Below are positions 50,036-58,947 of a DNA stretch of 64,000 bases, piece by piece. The position numbers and the translations under genes were made by a program. Source of the stretch: Paenibacillus_AB hodogayensis (GTDB taxonomy: Bacteria; Bacillota; Bacilli; Paenibacillales; NBRC-103111); assembly GCF_039536325.1 (NCBI RefSeq), contig NZ_BAAAYO010000006.1, forward strand, positions 62,001 to 126,000, read 5' to 3'. The notes beneath the pieces were generated by a model, which saw nothing but the letters and a program-made list of their open reading frames with translations, had not been told where the DNA came from and searched no databases. Within the stretch, counting starts at the first letter, position 1, and every line of letters starts with the position of its first letter.

Positions 50036-51706
50036 GTGATCGGCAAACGGCTTCGCCATATTAACCGGTACCGGGACATCGCCCTCGCGCTCACCCGGCA
50101 CGGCTTCGGCTTCGTCGTCGAGGAGATGGACATTTTTCACCTGCTGTCGATTCCGGAGCGGCTCGGTTGGAAAGCCGCCAGAACGGACCGGAAGACGGTC
50201 GGCGAGCGCATCCGCAACGTACTCGAGGAGCTGGGTCCGACCTTCGTCAAGCTCGGCCAAATCGCCAGCACCCGTTCCGACCTGATCCCGAAGCCGATTC
50301 TGAAGGAGCTGGAGAAGCTGCAGGACGATGTGCCGCCCTTCTCCTTCCACGAAGCCCGAACCATTATCGAGGCCGAGCTCGGCTCGGAGCTGGAGCATGC
50401 TTTCGCCTCGTTCGATGCCGAACCGCTCGCGGCCGCTTCGATCGGCCAGGTGTACGTCGCCGTGCTCAAAACCGGGGAGAAGGTCGCGGTTAAAGTACAG
50501 CGTCCGGCGATAGCCGAGACGATTCGCACCGATCTGGCCATATTGCAAAACCTGGCCGTACTGGCCGAAGCCCGCTTCGAATGGGCCAAACGGTTCCAGC
50601 TCCAGCATATGCTCGAAAATCTGGGCAAGGCGCTGATCGACGAGTTGGATTATTCCATCGAGGCACGCAACGCCGACGTCCTGTTCAACCGGTTCCGCCA
50701 CAACCCGCATATCCGCATCCCTCGCGCCCATGCCCGCTATTGTTCGAGAACGGTGCTGACGAGCGAGTTTGTGGACGGAATGAAGCTGAACCGGCCCGAT
50801 CGTCTGCGCGCCATGGGGCACGATCCGCAAGCGATCGCCGAACGGCTCATGCAGGCGGTGCTCCAGCAAATTTGCATCGACGGCTTCTTCCACGCCGACC
50901 CGCATCCCGGCAATATTATGGTGCTCGCGGACGGAACCGTCGCCTTTCTCGACTTCGGGATGGTCGGCCGGCTCACTCCGGACATGAAGGACCATTTTGC
51001 CGCTCTGATCATCGCCCTGATGCGTCAAAGCACGACCGGAATCATCAATGCGGTGCTGCGCATGGGGATCGTGACCGACGAGGTGGACATGCAGGAGCTC
51101 CGGCGCGACGTAGACCGGCTGAGGGACAAGTACGTGGGGGTCCCGCTCGGCGAGATCAGCCTCGGCGAGGCGGTCAACGATCTGCTGGACGTGGCGTACC
51201 GGCACCGCATCCGGATTCCGACCGACTTCATCCTGATCGGCAAGGCGCTGGTCACGATCGAAGGGCTGGTCAGCCAGCTCGATCCCGGAATCAGCATCGT
51301 CCGCATCGCCGAGCCGTTCGGCAAACGGCTTCTCTTGGAGCAGATCCGTCCGCGCAAGCTGGCGGCCGGCTTGTGGGAGCAGCTGGGGGAGTTTGGCGAG
51401 CTGTTCCTGCATATGCCGAAGCATCTGAAGGACATGATGACCACGCTCAAAAAGGGCCGGCTGGAAATCGCCGTACCCGATTTTGACAAATTTCTGCGCA
51501 AGCTCGACCGGATCATCAACCGCATCTCGTTCAGCATCGTGCTGCTGTCGTTCAGCATTATTATGACCGGGCTGATTATCGGCTCGTCGCTGAACCGCCA
51601 GTCCAGCATGCTGTGGCACGTCCCTGCGCTCGAAATCGGCTTCGTGATCGCCATCTTTCTCGTCCTGTGGCTCATTCATTCCATTTTCAAATCCGGACGG
51701 TTCTAG
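50036..51706 (+). CDS. UbiB/ABC1-family atypical kinase-like protein
   Basis: A 556-residue protein. The KxGQ motif is VKLGQIASTRSDL near residue 75, the Ala-rich loop AAASIGQVYVAV replaces the glycine-rich loop, AVKVQRP holds the ion-pair Lys, HADPHPGNIMV the catalytic loop and FLDFGMVG the metal-binding Asp. Two C-terminal membrane helices (ISFSIVLLSFSIIMTGLIIG, IGFVIAIFLVLWLIHSIF) anchor it. Relatives act as ATPases supporting quinone or lipid metabolism. The start is GTG at 50036 with GAAGGGA upstream. Confidence 0.9.
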   Translation: MIGKRLRHINRYRDIALALTRHGFGFVVEEMDIFHLLSIPERLGWKAARTDRKTVGERIRNVLEELGPTFVKLGQIASTRSDLIPKPILKELEKLQDDVPPFSFHEARTIIEAELGSELEHAFASFDAEPLAAASIGQVYVAVLKTGEKVAVKVQRPAIAETIRTDLAILQNLAVLAEARFEWAKRFQLQHMLENLGKALIDELDYSIEARNADVLFNRFRHNPHIRIPRAHARYCSRTVLTSEFVDGMKLNRPDRLRAMGHDPQAIAERLMQAVLQQICIDGFFHADPHPGNIMVLADGTVAFLDFGMVGRLTPDMKDHFAALIIALMRQSTTGIINAVLRMGIVTDEVDMQELRRDVDRLRDKYVGVPLGEISLGEAVNDLLDVAYRHRIRIPTDFILIGKALVTIEGLVSQLDPGISIVRIAEPFGKRLLLEQIRPRKLAAGLWEQLGEFGELFLHMPKHLKDMMTTLKKGRLEIAVPDFDKFLRKLDRIINRISFSIVLLSFSIIMTGLIIGSSLNRQSSMLWHVPALEIGFVIAIFLVLWLIHSIFKSGRF

Positions 51707-51725
51707 TGTGCAAAGTCGCCTTGAA

Positions 51726-52034
51726 TTAGACAAGCACCTTCATGAAGCGGTCGGGCGTCGTGCCCGGCTCCATCGCGAACGAGACGTGAACGCTCCGGCC
51801 GTCGGGATGCTCGAAATATTGGCCGGCAAGCTCGTAGCCTTTCTGCTGGGCGATCCGGTACAGCTTCGGGAACGTCTGGGCGACGCCGATCGCCTCTTCC
51901 TTGTTCGGATAAGCGTGGAGAACGATCGGCTCGGGCTCGGCATATAGATTAATGACAACATGGTAGCGGCGCGCTGCGGTTTCCTCGACGTACAGCTCGT
52001 ACCGGTGGTCAAAAGCATGAAATACGTTTCCCAT
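51726..52034 (-). CDS. Hypothetical protein
   Basis: A 102-residue soluble protein with no family I can name: YHVVINLYAEPEPIVLHAYPNKEEAIGVAQTFPKLYRIAQQKGYELAGQYFEHPDGRSVHVSF. The alternating strands and one long helix suggest a small alpha/beta fold. AAAGGATGA precedes the ATG. It converges on the UbiB-family gene. Confidence 0.7.
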   Translation of the reverse strand: MGNVFHAFDHRYELYVEETAARRYHVVINLYAEPEPIVLHAYPNKEEAIGVAQTFPKLYRIAQQKGYELAGQYFEHPDGRSVHVSFAMEPGTTPDRFMKVLV

Positions 52035-52291
52035 CGAGAACGATCATCCTTTCTTCGTATATGAGTGCAACATTCGACACGGACAGCGGCTACTCCTGCC
52101 CAAACGTGTGACGAACCTGCAAATCATCCGGCTGCCCGTCCCCATCTTTATGGAAATCCGGCCAGGGCCTGCCCTATCATCCACCGAAGCTGCTCCACAA
52201 GCGCCGGACGGCAAAAAGCAGCCAAGATTGTCTCCCGGCTGCTCGATCGTAGATGGCCCTCGGCCAAATCGTCCTCGCGGTTATGCAGAAG

Positions 52292-53035
52292 TTATTGCAG
52301 CAGCTGCTTTAGCCGTTCGAGATGCTGCGACGTGCCGACCGCCTCCAACGCATGGGCATCCGTCCCCAGGTGGAACACTACGCCGACTTCCTTGCCGATA
52401 CGCCAATACCGTTTCGAAAATTCTGGATCGCCGAACAACGCCGGAACGTTGAGCTCCCAAGCGACCTGACTGCGCTTTCCTTTCTCCAATATGTCCCCCA
52501 GCTCGTTATCCGTCATCTCCCTGGTGACCGATGTCCGGTCCTCAAGCGTGCGGATGAACCTGCCTATAAAAGGATGGGCGATACAGTCGGCCCGGCTCGT
52601 CGCGAACAACGACTCCAGCACTTGCAGCGCATGGCGCACATACCCCCGCGGCGACTTGTCTTCGGGATGCTCCCAATAGTCCAGATGATAATGATTGTAG
52701 GAATAAAGCCTGTAGTCCAACGCTTCGTTGACGGCAAGATCGTCGAGAAATTTGCCGACCCCGTAAGCCGAAAGCTCCGCCGCATAAAGCACCTTCAGAT
52801 CGGCGCCGCATTCCTCCACTTGCTTCTTCAAGTCCAGACTGATGTCCAGAATATTGAAGTCGCTGCTATTAAAATGATCGGTAAAGGCGATGACCCGAAT
52901 GTTGTCCTTGACGGCCGTCTCCACGATATCGCGCACGACCATCTCGCGGCTGGCGCAAGGCGAATGAATCGTATGGATATGCAGATTTTGGCGGACGAGC
53001 TGTTCGAGGTCGTAGTTGGGTTCCGTTTTGTACAA
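52292..53035 (-). CDS. PHP-domain phosphoesterase
   Basis: A 247-residue metal-dependent hydrolase of the PHP superfamily. Metal-binding motifs run in order: NLHIHTIHSPCA, IAFTDHFNS, AELSAYGVG (Glu), YSYNHYHLDYW, CIAHPFIGR and LGTDAHALEA. It may be a histidinol-phosphatase-like or nucleotide/phosphate hydrolase; the substrate is unknown. The start is TTG at 53035 with GGGAGGA upstream. Confidence 0.82.
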   Translation of the reverse strand: MYKTEPNYDLEQLVRQNLHIHTIHSPCASREMVVRDIVETAVKDNIRVIAFTDHFNSSDFNILDISLDLKKQVEECGADLKVLYAAELSAYGVGKFLDDLAVNEALDYRLYSYNHYHLDYWEHPEDKSPRGYVRHALQVLESLFATSRADCIAHPFIGRFIRTLEDRTSVTREMTDNELGDILEKGKRSQVAWELNVPALFGDPEFSKRYWRIGKEVGVVFHLGTDAHALEAVGTSQHLERLKQLLQ

Positions 53036-53119
53036 GAGCCGCTTCCTCCCTTTCCCTGTATTAACTTAATCAATAAATTAAATTAATTCTAGGCGAAAAA
53101 GGGGATCGTGTCAACTCGG

Positions 53120-54232
53120 TTATCTCCAGTTCCAGATTTCCACCTGACCGAGCTTGAACTCGTAAAACTGCTCCTCGCGCTTCAGCTTCTCCAGCTCGCG
53201 GACCGGACCGGTCACTACCGCGCCGTACACTTCAATGCCGTTCTTCTTCAAATAGTCCAGGCGCAGCGCATCCTTGTCGTCTCCCCAGTAGCTCCCCTCG
53301 GCCAGCAGCCATTCGATATCGTCCAGCAGACCGGATTGGGCTTCCGCAATGTTTTCCCGGATCAGAGAAGAGGAATAGCCTGATACCGAATGATCGTTGG
53401 CAAACTTCATTGGGGGCTGCAGCGTCAAATGCTCCACCCAGTTCAGATCGCCGCCGGCCGAGCTGGAGAAGTTCGGCCGGAACTCGCGCACTTCGCCGGC
53501 ATAAACCGGCATGCTGAGCAGCCTCAGGTCATACCCTTCCAGCAGCGCGAGCAGCTCCTCCGGCTTCATGCCTCTTCTCGTAGAGAAACCCATCTCGGCG
53601 ACATAGCCGTCCGGGAAATGAGCCATCTGCTCCCACACGCCGTTAGAGGGCCGCGCGGCGGTCGAGGCGGACGGATTGCCCTGCAGCAAGCTTGGCGGAA
53701 CGACGAAGTTGAAGCTGTCGTTTCCGTCTATATATTTCGAATCCTTGACGACACTGTAAGTATAACCGTTCAGCAGCGTCTTCCTGCCCTTCACCTCGCC
53801 GGCCTTCACCTTCCAATCGCCAACCGTCCGATACAGCTTCAGGTCGACTCGTTGGGTGAACCAGCCGGTTATGTCTGCCCAGGTATTAGCCGAGACATCC
53901 GCCCGCAGCCCTTGCATATGCGTATTTGTCATCGTGATCGCGTAGCGCGCCAACTTCTTATCCCCATTGGTTCCATGATAAGTCAAGGAGACTCCCATCA
54001 TGTAGAGGGAATACAAAAAGAACAGCAGCAAACCGGTCGCCACGACGCTGCGGACCACCGCAAACCTTGTCCGCCAAATCATTCTTTTAAAATGCTTCTC
54101 ATTTAATTTCAGCTGCCGGTTATCGTCCGTGTCCACGCTCTCCCAGGCTTTTAAATTCAACGAAATTTCCCGCTCGACGTCCTGTTCGATTGCCCGGTCA
54201 TCCCTGTTTCCTTGTCCGTCTCGTTCATCCAT
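53120..54232 (-). CDS. Membrane anti-sigma factor, second ECF module
   Basis: A 370-residue single-pass membrane protein: acidic/basic cytosolic N-terminus, one membrane helix (VVRSVVATGLLLFFLYSLYMM) near 58-79 and a large outer domain. The C-terminus GIEVYGAVVTGPVRELEKLKREEQF...VEIWNWR is closely related to the anti-sigma at 12783-14012. Its start overlaps the sigma gene by eight bases. It should hold the partner sigma at the membrane until an envelope signal arrives. Confidence 0.83.
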   Translation of the reverse strand: MDERDGQGNRDDRAIEQDVEREISLNLKAWESVDTDDNRQLKLNEKHFKRMIWRTRFAVVRSVVATGLLLFFLYSLYMMGVSLTYHGTNGDKKLARYAITMTNTHMQGLRADVSANTWADITGWFTQRVDLKLYRTVGDWKVKAGEVKGRKTLLNGYTYSVVKDSKYIDGNDSFNFVVPPSLLQGNPSASTAARPSNGVWEQMAHFPDGYVAEMGFSTRRGMKPEELLALLEGYDLRLLSMPVYAGEVREFRPNFSSSAGGDLNWVEHLTLQPPMKFANDHSVSGYSSSLIRENIAEAQSGLLDDIEWLLAEGSYWGDDKDALRLDYLKKNGIEVYGAVVTGPVRELEKLKREEQFYEFKLGQVEIWNWR

Positions 54233-54746
54233 TCCGGCTGCCCTCCTCCAGTTTGGCCGCGATTTCCCTGAATTTTTTGCGCCCCCGGTGCAAATTGACC
54301 TTTACCTGATCGACGCTTAGTCCGAGCAGCTCCGCAAGCTCGGCGTAAGAGAAGCCGTCCACCTCCCGGAGGTAGACGATGGTCCGGTACTGCTCCGGCA
54401 GACAAAGCAGAACGCGCTCCATCCGTTGAAGCTGCTCCTTTTCCTCCAATGCTTTCTCGGGGGACCCCAAGCTGCTGATCCCGCTTGCCTGCTTCTCGAG
54501 CTTTTGCATAGCCTGCTGCTCCGTATGATGCCTGCGGTACCAATCGATGTACAAATGGCGCGCCACCTTATAGAGCCAAGCCCGCGCCATATTCAGATGC
54601 TCGGTGCGAAGCGAAAGCATGGAACGGTAAAAGGTTTCCTGCAGCAGCTCCTCCGCCGTTTCCTTGGAGCCGCACATTCGGTACAGGTAGCGGTATAGAG
54701 CCTGATGATACGATCGGAACAGCTCCGCATAGGTTTCGTTCTTCAC
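54225..54746 (-). CDS. ECF-type RNA polymerase sigma factor, second module
   Basis: A 173-residue sigma factor with regions 2 and 4 only: LFRSYHQALYRYLYRMCGSKETAEELLQETFYRSML, WLYKVARHLYIDWYRR, and LPEQYRTIVYLREVDGFSYAELAELLGLSVDQVKVNLHRGRKKFREIAAKL. The start is GTG at 54746 with GGGAAGGGGG upstream; an ATG at 54848 would lie upstream of the promoter. The anti-sigma gene follows. Confidence 0.88.
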   Translation of the reverse strand: MKNETYAELFRSYHQALYRYLYRMCGSKETAEELLQETFYRSMLSLRTEHLNMARAWLYKVARHLYIDWYRRHHTEQQAMQKLEKQASGISSLGSPEKALEEKEQLQRMERVLLCLPEQYRTIVYLREVDGFSYAELAELLGLSVDQVKVNLHRGRKKFREIAAKLEEGSRNG

Positions 54747-54771
54747 CTGCCGCCCCCTTCCCTGAGTGGTA

Positions 54772-54798
54772 TAACGGACGGAGAGCGTTTTTGTTACA
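54772..54798 (-). promoter_or_regulatory. ECF-type promoter of the second sigma/anti-sigma operon
   Basis: On the minus strand TGTAAC, a 16-base spacer and CGTTA lie 26 bases before the GTG start. This is nearly the same as the promoter at 14530-14555. Confidence 0.65.
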
Positions 54799-54923
54799 CG
54801 CCTGCCGAGATTTTTTTCAAAAAGGAACACGGAAAAAAGCGCCCGCATCGGACAAGTTTAGTCGGTATACCCTCGATCTACTATTGCCTAACGAAAATTT
54901 GCCGCACTTGGCTCAAAAAGGAG

Positions 54924-55064
54924 ATGATGCGCTTGGGCGTCTCCAAGCTGGACTTGGACGAAGCTGTGCACATCGTCAATTTGTTGGGCGACCGGCTGCG
55001 GGACGCTTTGGACCCGCGGAGCCGAAGGACAAGACAGAGTATTTCGGTCCGATTCCATAAAACC
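54924..55064 (+). pseudogene. Remnant of a DppC/OppC-type ABC permease C-terminus
   Basis: After AAAAAGGAG a frame with MMRLGVSKLDLDEAVH reads on into IVNLLGDRLRDALDPRSRR. The last part is the typical C-terminal tail of peptide-type ABC permeases (NLLGDxLRDALDPR). The membrane helices that should precede it are absent and no stop follows at the usual place; the frame runs into DNA antisense to thyX. I read it as a fragment left by deletion or recombination. It could instead be a tiny expressed gene starting near 54924. Confidence 0.45.
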
Positions 55065-55088
55065 GCCCCGGCGCCCACGAAAACGATT

Positions 55089-55799
55089 CTACGCTTCCCC
55101 GTTCGGGCGGCGCAGCTCGCCGATCGAATGCGGGAACAGCGGCTCGCTAAGCTCCAGGATCGCCTTGGCGTACTCCTGGATTTCCCGCTGGGCGTCGTGC
55201 TCCAACCGCTGGTCGAGAAAATGGCATACCGCTTGCAGCGACGACGTCCAATACCAGCGCACATACATGCCGTAAGACGGAAGGAACAGCCTCGCCTGCT
55301 CGGCGCATACGCCGTCGGCGAGGGCGGCCTCGTACTTCCGCAGCCCCTCCTCGATATAGCGCATCAGCTCGTCGGTATGCTTCTGCCCGATTTCCCATTC
55401 GAGCGCATCCCCGCTGCCCTGCTTCGAATTTTCCGGCTTGCCCCGCCATTGCCCGGCGCCCGGCACGTAAAAAGCCGGCTCCTCGGTAATGTAGCGGCGG
55501 CTCGATTCGTTCCACGCATCCAGACTGTCCCCGGTGCCTTCCATATGGGAGGAGCCGATTACATATTTCCACCACTGCCTCGCTACCATGAGCGGAGCGT
55601 AAATCTCGAACTGAAGCATGACATGGCGAAACGGAGACGTATGCCCTTCGCGGGCCAGAAACCGAATCAGCTTGATATCCCTTTCGCTCAGCTCTTTGGA
55701 TTCCTTGGCGTACGAGACGCGAGCGGCATTGACCACCGTCAGGTCCGACCCCATATGATTGACAAGCCTGACATATCCTTGGTCCAGCACAGTTAACAT
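55089..55799 (-). CDS. thyX: FAD-dependent thymidylate synthase
   Basis: A 236-residue flavoenzyme converting dUMP to dTMP with methylenetetrahydrofolate and NADPH. FAREGHTSPFRHVMLQFEI-like and NESSRRY stretches and the C-terminal LDQRLEHDAQREIQ... fit ThyX. The signature normally written RHRxxSxNExSxR is altered: VARQWWKY takes the RHR place and about ten residues are inserted before AWNESSRRY. The ATG at 55799 is preferred (AGAGG ten bases before); a TTG two codons earlier is the alternative. Whether ThyA also exists is not visible. Confidence 0.85.
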   Translation of the reverse strand: MLTVLDQGYVRLVNHMGSDLTVVNAARVSYAKESKELSERDIKLIRFLAREGHTSPFRHVMLQFEIYAPLMVARQWWKYVIGSSHMEGTGDSLDAWNESSRRYITEEPAFYVPGAGQWRGKPENSKQGSGDALEWEIGQKHTDELMRYIEEGLRKYEAALADGVCAEQARLFLPSYGMYVRWYWTSSLQAVCHFLDQRLEHDAQREIQEYAKAILELSEPLFPHSIGELRRPNGEA

Positions 55800-55916
55800 C
55801 GACAACGGGCCTCTTCCTTTCTTTAAAAAGCGATTCCTTTAGTTGGCTTTCCCCATTAAAAATTTCAACAACGGACCGCCGATTTCCTGCCTTGCCGCCA
55901 ACCTCCGGCCGCTCAA

Positions 55917-55952
55917 CAAAAAGACCGCACACCGGAAATACCCGGTATGCGG
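55917..55952 (-). terminator. Intrinsic terminator after the isomerase gene
   Basis: CCGCATACCGG and CCGGTGTGCGG pair with one mismatch; TTTTTG follows on the minus strand. Confidence 0.75.
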
Positions 55953-55982
55953 CCAGCCGCCCGTCAAACGGACGACAAGTTT

Positions 55983-56858
55983 TTACTTGTAGCGGTTAAT
56001 AAAGTCCACGGCTTTGCGGATATCGATCTCGGGCTGGTCGCCGACTTCGCGCTCGATCGTCAGATAGCCGGTAAAGCCGATATCGACAAGCGCCTGGAAG
56101 TAAGCGTCGAAATCGACCTTGCCTTCGCCGAGCGGAACTTCCTTGAAGATTTCTCCGGAACGGACCATCTCGGCGATTTTGCCGTGATCCATCGGCTCGT
56201 AGCCAAGCGCCCCGTAAATTTCCCGCGGATCGACTTCCTTGTAGCGAATGCCGTCCTTCACGTGCGTATGGACGATATAATCCTTCAAGGTATGTACGCC
56301 TTGAACCGGATCGTCCCCGGTGACCATGACCATGTTCGCGGGGTCGAAGTTGACGGATACGCCTTTGCTCGACAGCGTATCGAGGAAGCCCTTCAGATGC
56401 GCCGACGTCTCCGGACCGGTCTCGATCGCGAAATAGCCCTGCATGCTGCTGGCGTATTGGCTCAGCTCTTCACAGGCGCCCTGCATGGCGTCGAACACTT
56501 CGCCGCTATGGTCGTGCGGCACGATGCCAATATGCGTCGTGACGATGCTTGTGCCGAGGTCCTTGGCCAGATCGAGAATCCGCTTGGACTTCTCTACCTT
56601 GGCGGCGTTGGCCGCTCTGTCCTGGAAGCCGTGGCCCCCGAGGTCGCCGCACAATGCGGATATTTCCAAACCGAGCGATTCGATATATGATTTCAGCTCG
56701 CGGCGCGCCGCCGGGGACAAGTTATCCGGGTCCATTTCGCCCTTGACGGCGTAGATTTGCACGCCTTGCGCCCCTACCTCTTTGGCCTTCTTCAACCCTT
56801 CGCGCACGCCGATGCCGAAGCTGTCAACGATGACGCCGATCTTGTTCGTCAATTTCAA
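55983..56858 (-). CDS. Sugar phosphate isomerase/epimerase (xylose-isomerase-like TIM barrel)
   Basis: A 291-residue TIM-barrel protein. Metal ligands expected of the family are seen as FAIETGPET (Glu), VNFDPANMVMV (Asp), HTHVKDGIRY (His, Asp) and YLTIEREVGD (Glu). It may act on a keto- or inositol-type sugar. The start is TTG at 56858 with AAGGAGAGA; an ATG at 56876 lies before that ribosome site. It is followed by a terminator and is not clearly linked to the neighbouring aminotransferase gene. Confidence 0.83.
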   Translation of the reverse strand: MKLTNKIGVIVDSFGIGVREGLKKAKEVGAQGVQIYAVKGEMDPDNLSPAARRELKSYIESLGLEISALCGDLGGHGFQDRAANAAKVEKSKRILDLAKDLGTSIVTTHIGIVPHDHSGEVFDAMQGACEELSQYASSMQGYFAIETGPETSAHLKGFLDTLSSKGVSVNFDPANMVMVTGDDPVQGVHTLKDYIVHTHVKDGIRYKEVDPREIYGALGYEPMDHGKIAEMVRSGEIFKEVPLGEGKVDFDAYFQALVDIGFTGYLTIEREVGDQPEIDIRKAVDFINRYK

Positions 56859-57087
56859 CCGGAATCTCTCCTTCATTCTTGGATTTGCCCTCCGGACGGG
56901 CGGTACCCGCCGGCTTCGGCAAAAGCTTCCACAATTTCATTCCATGCAGAACCTAATCTCCATTGTACTAGAAAAGGGGGGAAGAAGTCACGCCGCAGTT
57001 TGCGGTTTTCCGAAGGCTGCTTCCAGTTTGCGAGCCGGTCGGCGCAAACCTCGTGCGGTCCTCGCACGGGCGCTCCAATCCAGAACA

Positions 57088-57118
57088 GGCCCGCCCTCCC
57101 GGTATGGGGAGGCGGACC
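57088..57118. terminator. GC-rich hairpin between the aminotransferase and isomerase genes
   Basis: GGCCCGCCCTCCC and GGGAGGCGGACC pair with one bulge. The T-run is poor on the minus strand (TGTTC) and better on the plus strand (CTTTT), so its terminator role is uncertain. Confidence 0.5.
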
Positions 57119-57143
57119 GTCTTTTCCGAAACGATATCGGTTT

Positions 57144-58355
57144 TTACGAGCCGCCGAACGAGCGGCTTACTTTATGCAGCGCATCTGCTACCTCGCGAAC
57201 GGCCTGCTCGTCGGAGAGCAGCACGTTTTGCGACAGCCAGACGGCCTCCTTCTCGCACATCGACTCGCAGACCGGGCATTCATAGATGCGGTCCTCGCCG
57301 GTCCACATGCGGGTGGTCTCGATCACGGATACGTTGCGGTTGAGCGGAATATATCCGGACGCGAGCGGCACCCCTTCGGCATTCGCCCTGCGTATAAATT
57401 CATTCTTGTCCGTCACTATCGGGTCCAGCTTGAACATATACAAATGATAGGCGTGCCGGGTTATACGCGGGTCTTGCCGCAGCAGACGAATGCCCTTGAC
57501 CCCGTCCAGCAGCTCGTTCAGCAGTGCGGCATGGCGCTCTCGCCTGCCCATCTGTTCTTCAAGGCGGGTCATCTGGGCCAACGCGATCGCCGCCTGAAAC
57601 TCCGTCATCCGGTAGTTTTGACCGAATCTTTCATGCTGATACCAGCCTCCGTCCGGAATGCGGCCGACGTTGCAGATGGACCAGGCGTTCTCCCAATAGT
57701 CGCGATTGTTTGTCGTTAGAATGCCGCCTTCCCCTGCATTCAAGTTTTTGCTCGATTGCAGGCTGAACGTCCCGATGTCGCCGATTGAGCCGACTCCCCG
57801 CCCTTCCCAGGTCGCCCCGACCGCCTGCGCGGCATCCTCAATCAGCGCCAGCCCGTGCTTGTCGGCAATTTCCTGCAACCGCGTCATATTCGCCGGAGCT
57901 CCCGCCAAATGAACGGCAATAATCCCTTTCGTCCTCGGCGTAATCCGTTCCTCGATCTTCTCGGGATCGATCAGCAGCGTATCCGCCTCAATATCGGCAA
58001 AGACGGGAATGATGCCGAAGGCGAGCGCCGCCGAGGCGGTGGCGATAAACGTATATGGAGGCACGATCACCTCGTCGCCCGGCTTCAAGCCGGCCGCCTG
58101 CAAAGCAACCGTGATCGCCACCGTGCCGTTCACGACGCTGACAGCGTAAGCCGCATCCTGCAGCTCGGCAAATTTCCGCTCCAGCGCAGGCAGCTTCGGC
58201 TCGTAGCCGGCTTTTGCCGCGCCTGCGGCGCCCCCCCACTTGCCCGATTCCAGCACTTCCTTCAACAGCTCCAGCTCCAGCTCCCCCGCTATCGGCCATG
58301 ACGCGAACGGCGTCGTCCGTGTGGGCGTTCCTCCGTCGATTGCCAGCTTCTCCAT
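57144..58355 (-). CDS. DegT/DnrJ/EryC1/StrS-family PLP aminotransferase
   Basis: A 403-residue aminotransferase of the nucleotide-sugar/aminocyclitol type. Key positions: VVNGTVAITVAL (PLP phosphate), PPYTFIATASAALAFG, LIEDAAQAVGA (Asp to the pyridine nitrogen), and FSLQSSKNLNAGEGG, with Lys as the PLP anchor. The ATG at 58355 has AAGGGGAGCGAGG upstream. A CPVCESMC stretch near the C-terminus is an unusual Cys cluster. Substrate unknown. Confidence 0.88.
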   Translation of the reverse strand: MEKLAIDGGTPTRTTPFASWPIAGELELELLKEVLESGKWGGAAGAAKAGYEPKLPALERKFAELQDAAYAVSVVNGTVAITVALQAAGLKPGDEVIVPPYTFIATASAALAFGIIPVFADIEADTLLIDPEKIEERITPRTKGIIAVHLAGAPANMTRLQEIADKHGLALIEDAAQAVGATWEGRGVGSIGDIGTFSLQSSKNLNAGEGGILTTNNRDYWENAWSICNVGRIPDGGWYQHERFGQNYRMTEFQAAIALAQMTRLEEQMGRRERHAALLNELLDGVKGIRLLRQDPRITRHAYHLYMFKLDPIVTDKNEFIRRANAEGVPLASGYIPLNRNVSVIETTRMWTGEDRIYECPVCESMCEKEAVWLSQNVLLSDEQAVREVADALHKVSRSFGGS

Positions 58356-58489
58356 CTTCCTCGCTCCCCTTCTGTGCAGACTGTTCTGGTCTTTGTACCA
58401 GCACATTACGCATCCAGCGTACAACAGAGGAGGAGAGGCCGAATGCCATATTCTGCACTGGACCGGACATTCTATGTCAAGGAACAACT

Positions 58490-58508
58490 AAAAACCGCCC
58501 TGCGGGCG
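58490..58508 (-). terminator. Intrinsic terminator after the SASP gene
   Basis: CGCCC and GGGCG pair around GCA and run into TTTTT on the minus strand. A second hairpin ACCCTG/CAGGGT lies at 58509-58523. Confidence 0.65.
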
Positions 58509-58551
58509 ACCCTGTGACAGGGTGCGCGCAAAGCGGCTGAGAAACGCATGC

Positions 58552-58845
58552 TCAGATGCGGTTGTAATTGTCCGCCAGTTGTTGCTGGGCCATCCGGATC
58601 ATTTCGCGAACCATCGTTCCGCCGATTTCGCCGCCGATTTTGCCGGCTTCCTCGGTCGTGAGCTGGCCGTTGTTCCCGGGAGTCAACGAAATCCCCATGG
58701 ATCGGGCCACCTCGAACTTGACGTTATTCGGTTCCGCCGGATTGACGGCATAACCCGCTTGCTGCATAACCGTCGCCTTGAACGAGTCCAGGCTTTGCCC
58801 GGCCCCGGGTACGACTAACGAACGTCGGCTTCGTCTTCTGGCCAT
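58552..58845 (-). CDS. Alpha/beta-type small acid-soluble spore protein
   Basis: A 97-residue DNA-coating spore protein. A basic start (MARRRSRRSLVVPGAGQSL) is followed by the two conserved segments: VKFEVARSMGISLTPG (with the GPR protease region) and NGQLTTEEAGKIGGEIGGTMVREMIRMA. It protects spore DNA and should be made in the forespore under SigG, though I see no certain SigG site. GAGGTGA ten bases before the ATG at 58845 sets the start. Confidence 0.92.
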   Translation of the reverse strand: MARRRSRRSLVVPGAGQSLDSFKATVMQQAGYAVNPAEPNNVKFEVARSMGISLTPGNNGQLTTEEAGKIGGEIGGTMVREMIRMAQQQLADNYNRI

Positions 58846-58947
58846 CGTTTGGATCACCTCATGAATAAGGTATCCAACCGTTTCCCGGCTTATACGGCAT
58901 CTATTGTTTTGCTAGGGGTACTTCTGCACTCGTTGAAGATGGCGGTG

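Larger units (their letters stand above)
54747..55088. other. Intergenic region between the second sigma gene and thyX
   Basis: It contains the ECF-type promoter (54772-54798) and, from about 54920, the permease remnant described separately. No intact gene is present. A thyX terminator is not clear. Confidence 0.6.

Noticed and set aside
49394..51733. 779-codon open frame on the minus strand across the phasin and UbiB-family genes
   Set aside because: Its product is rich in His, Asp, Arg and Gln with no domain, and both genes on the opposite strand are clear family members. It is an antisense open frame from GC-rich codon use.
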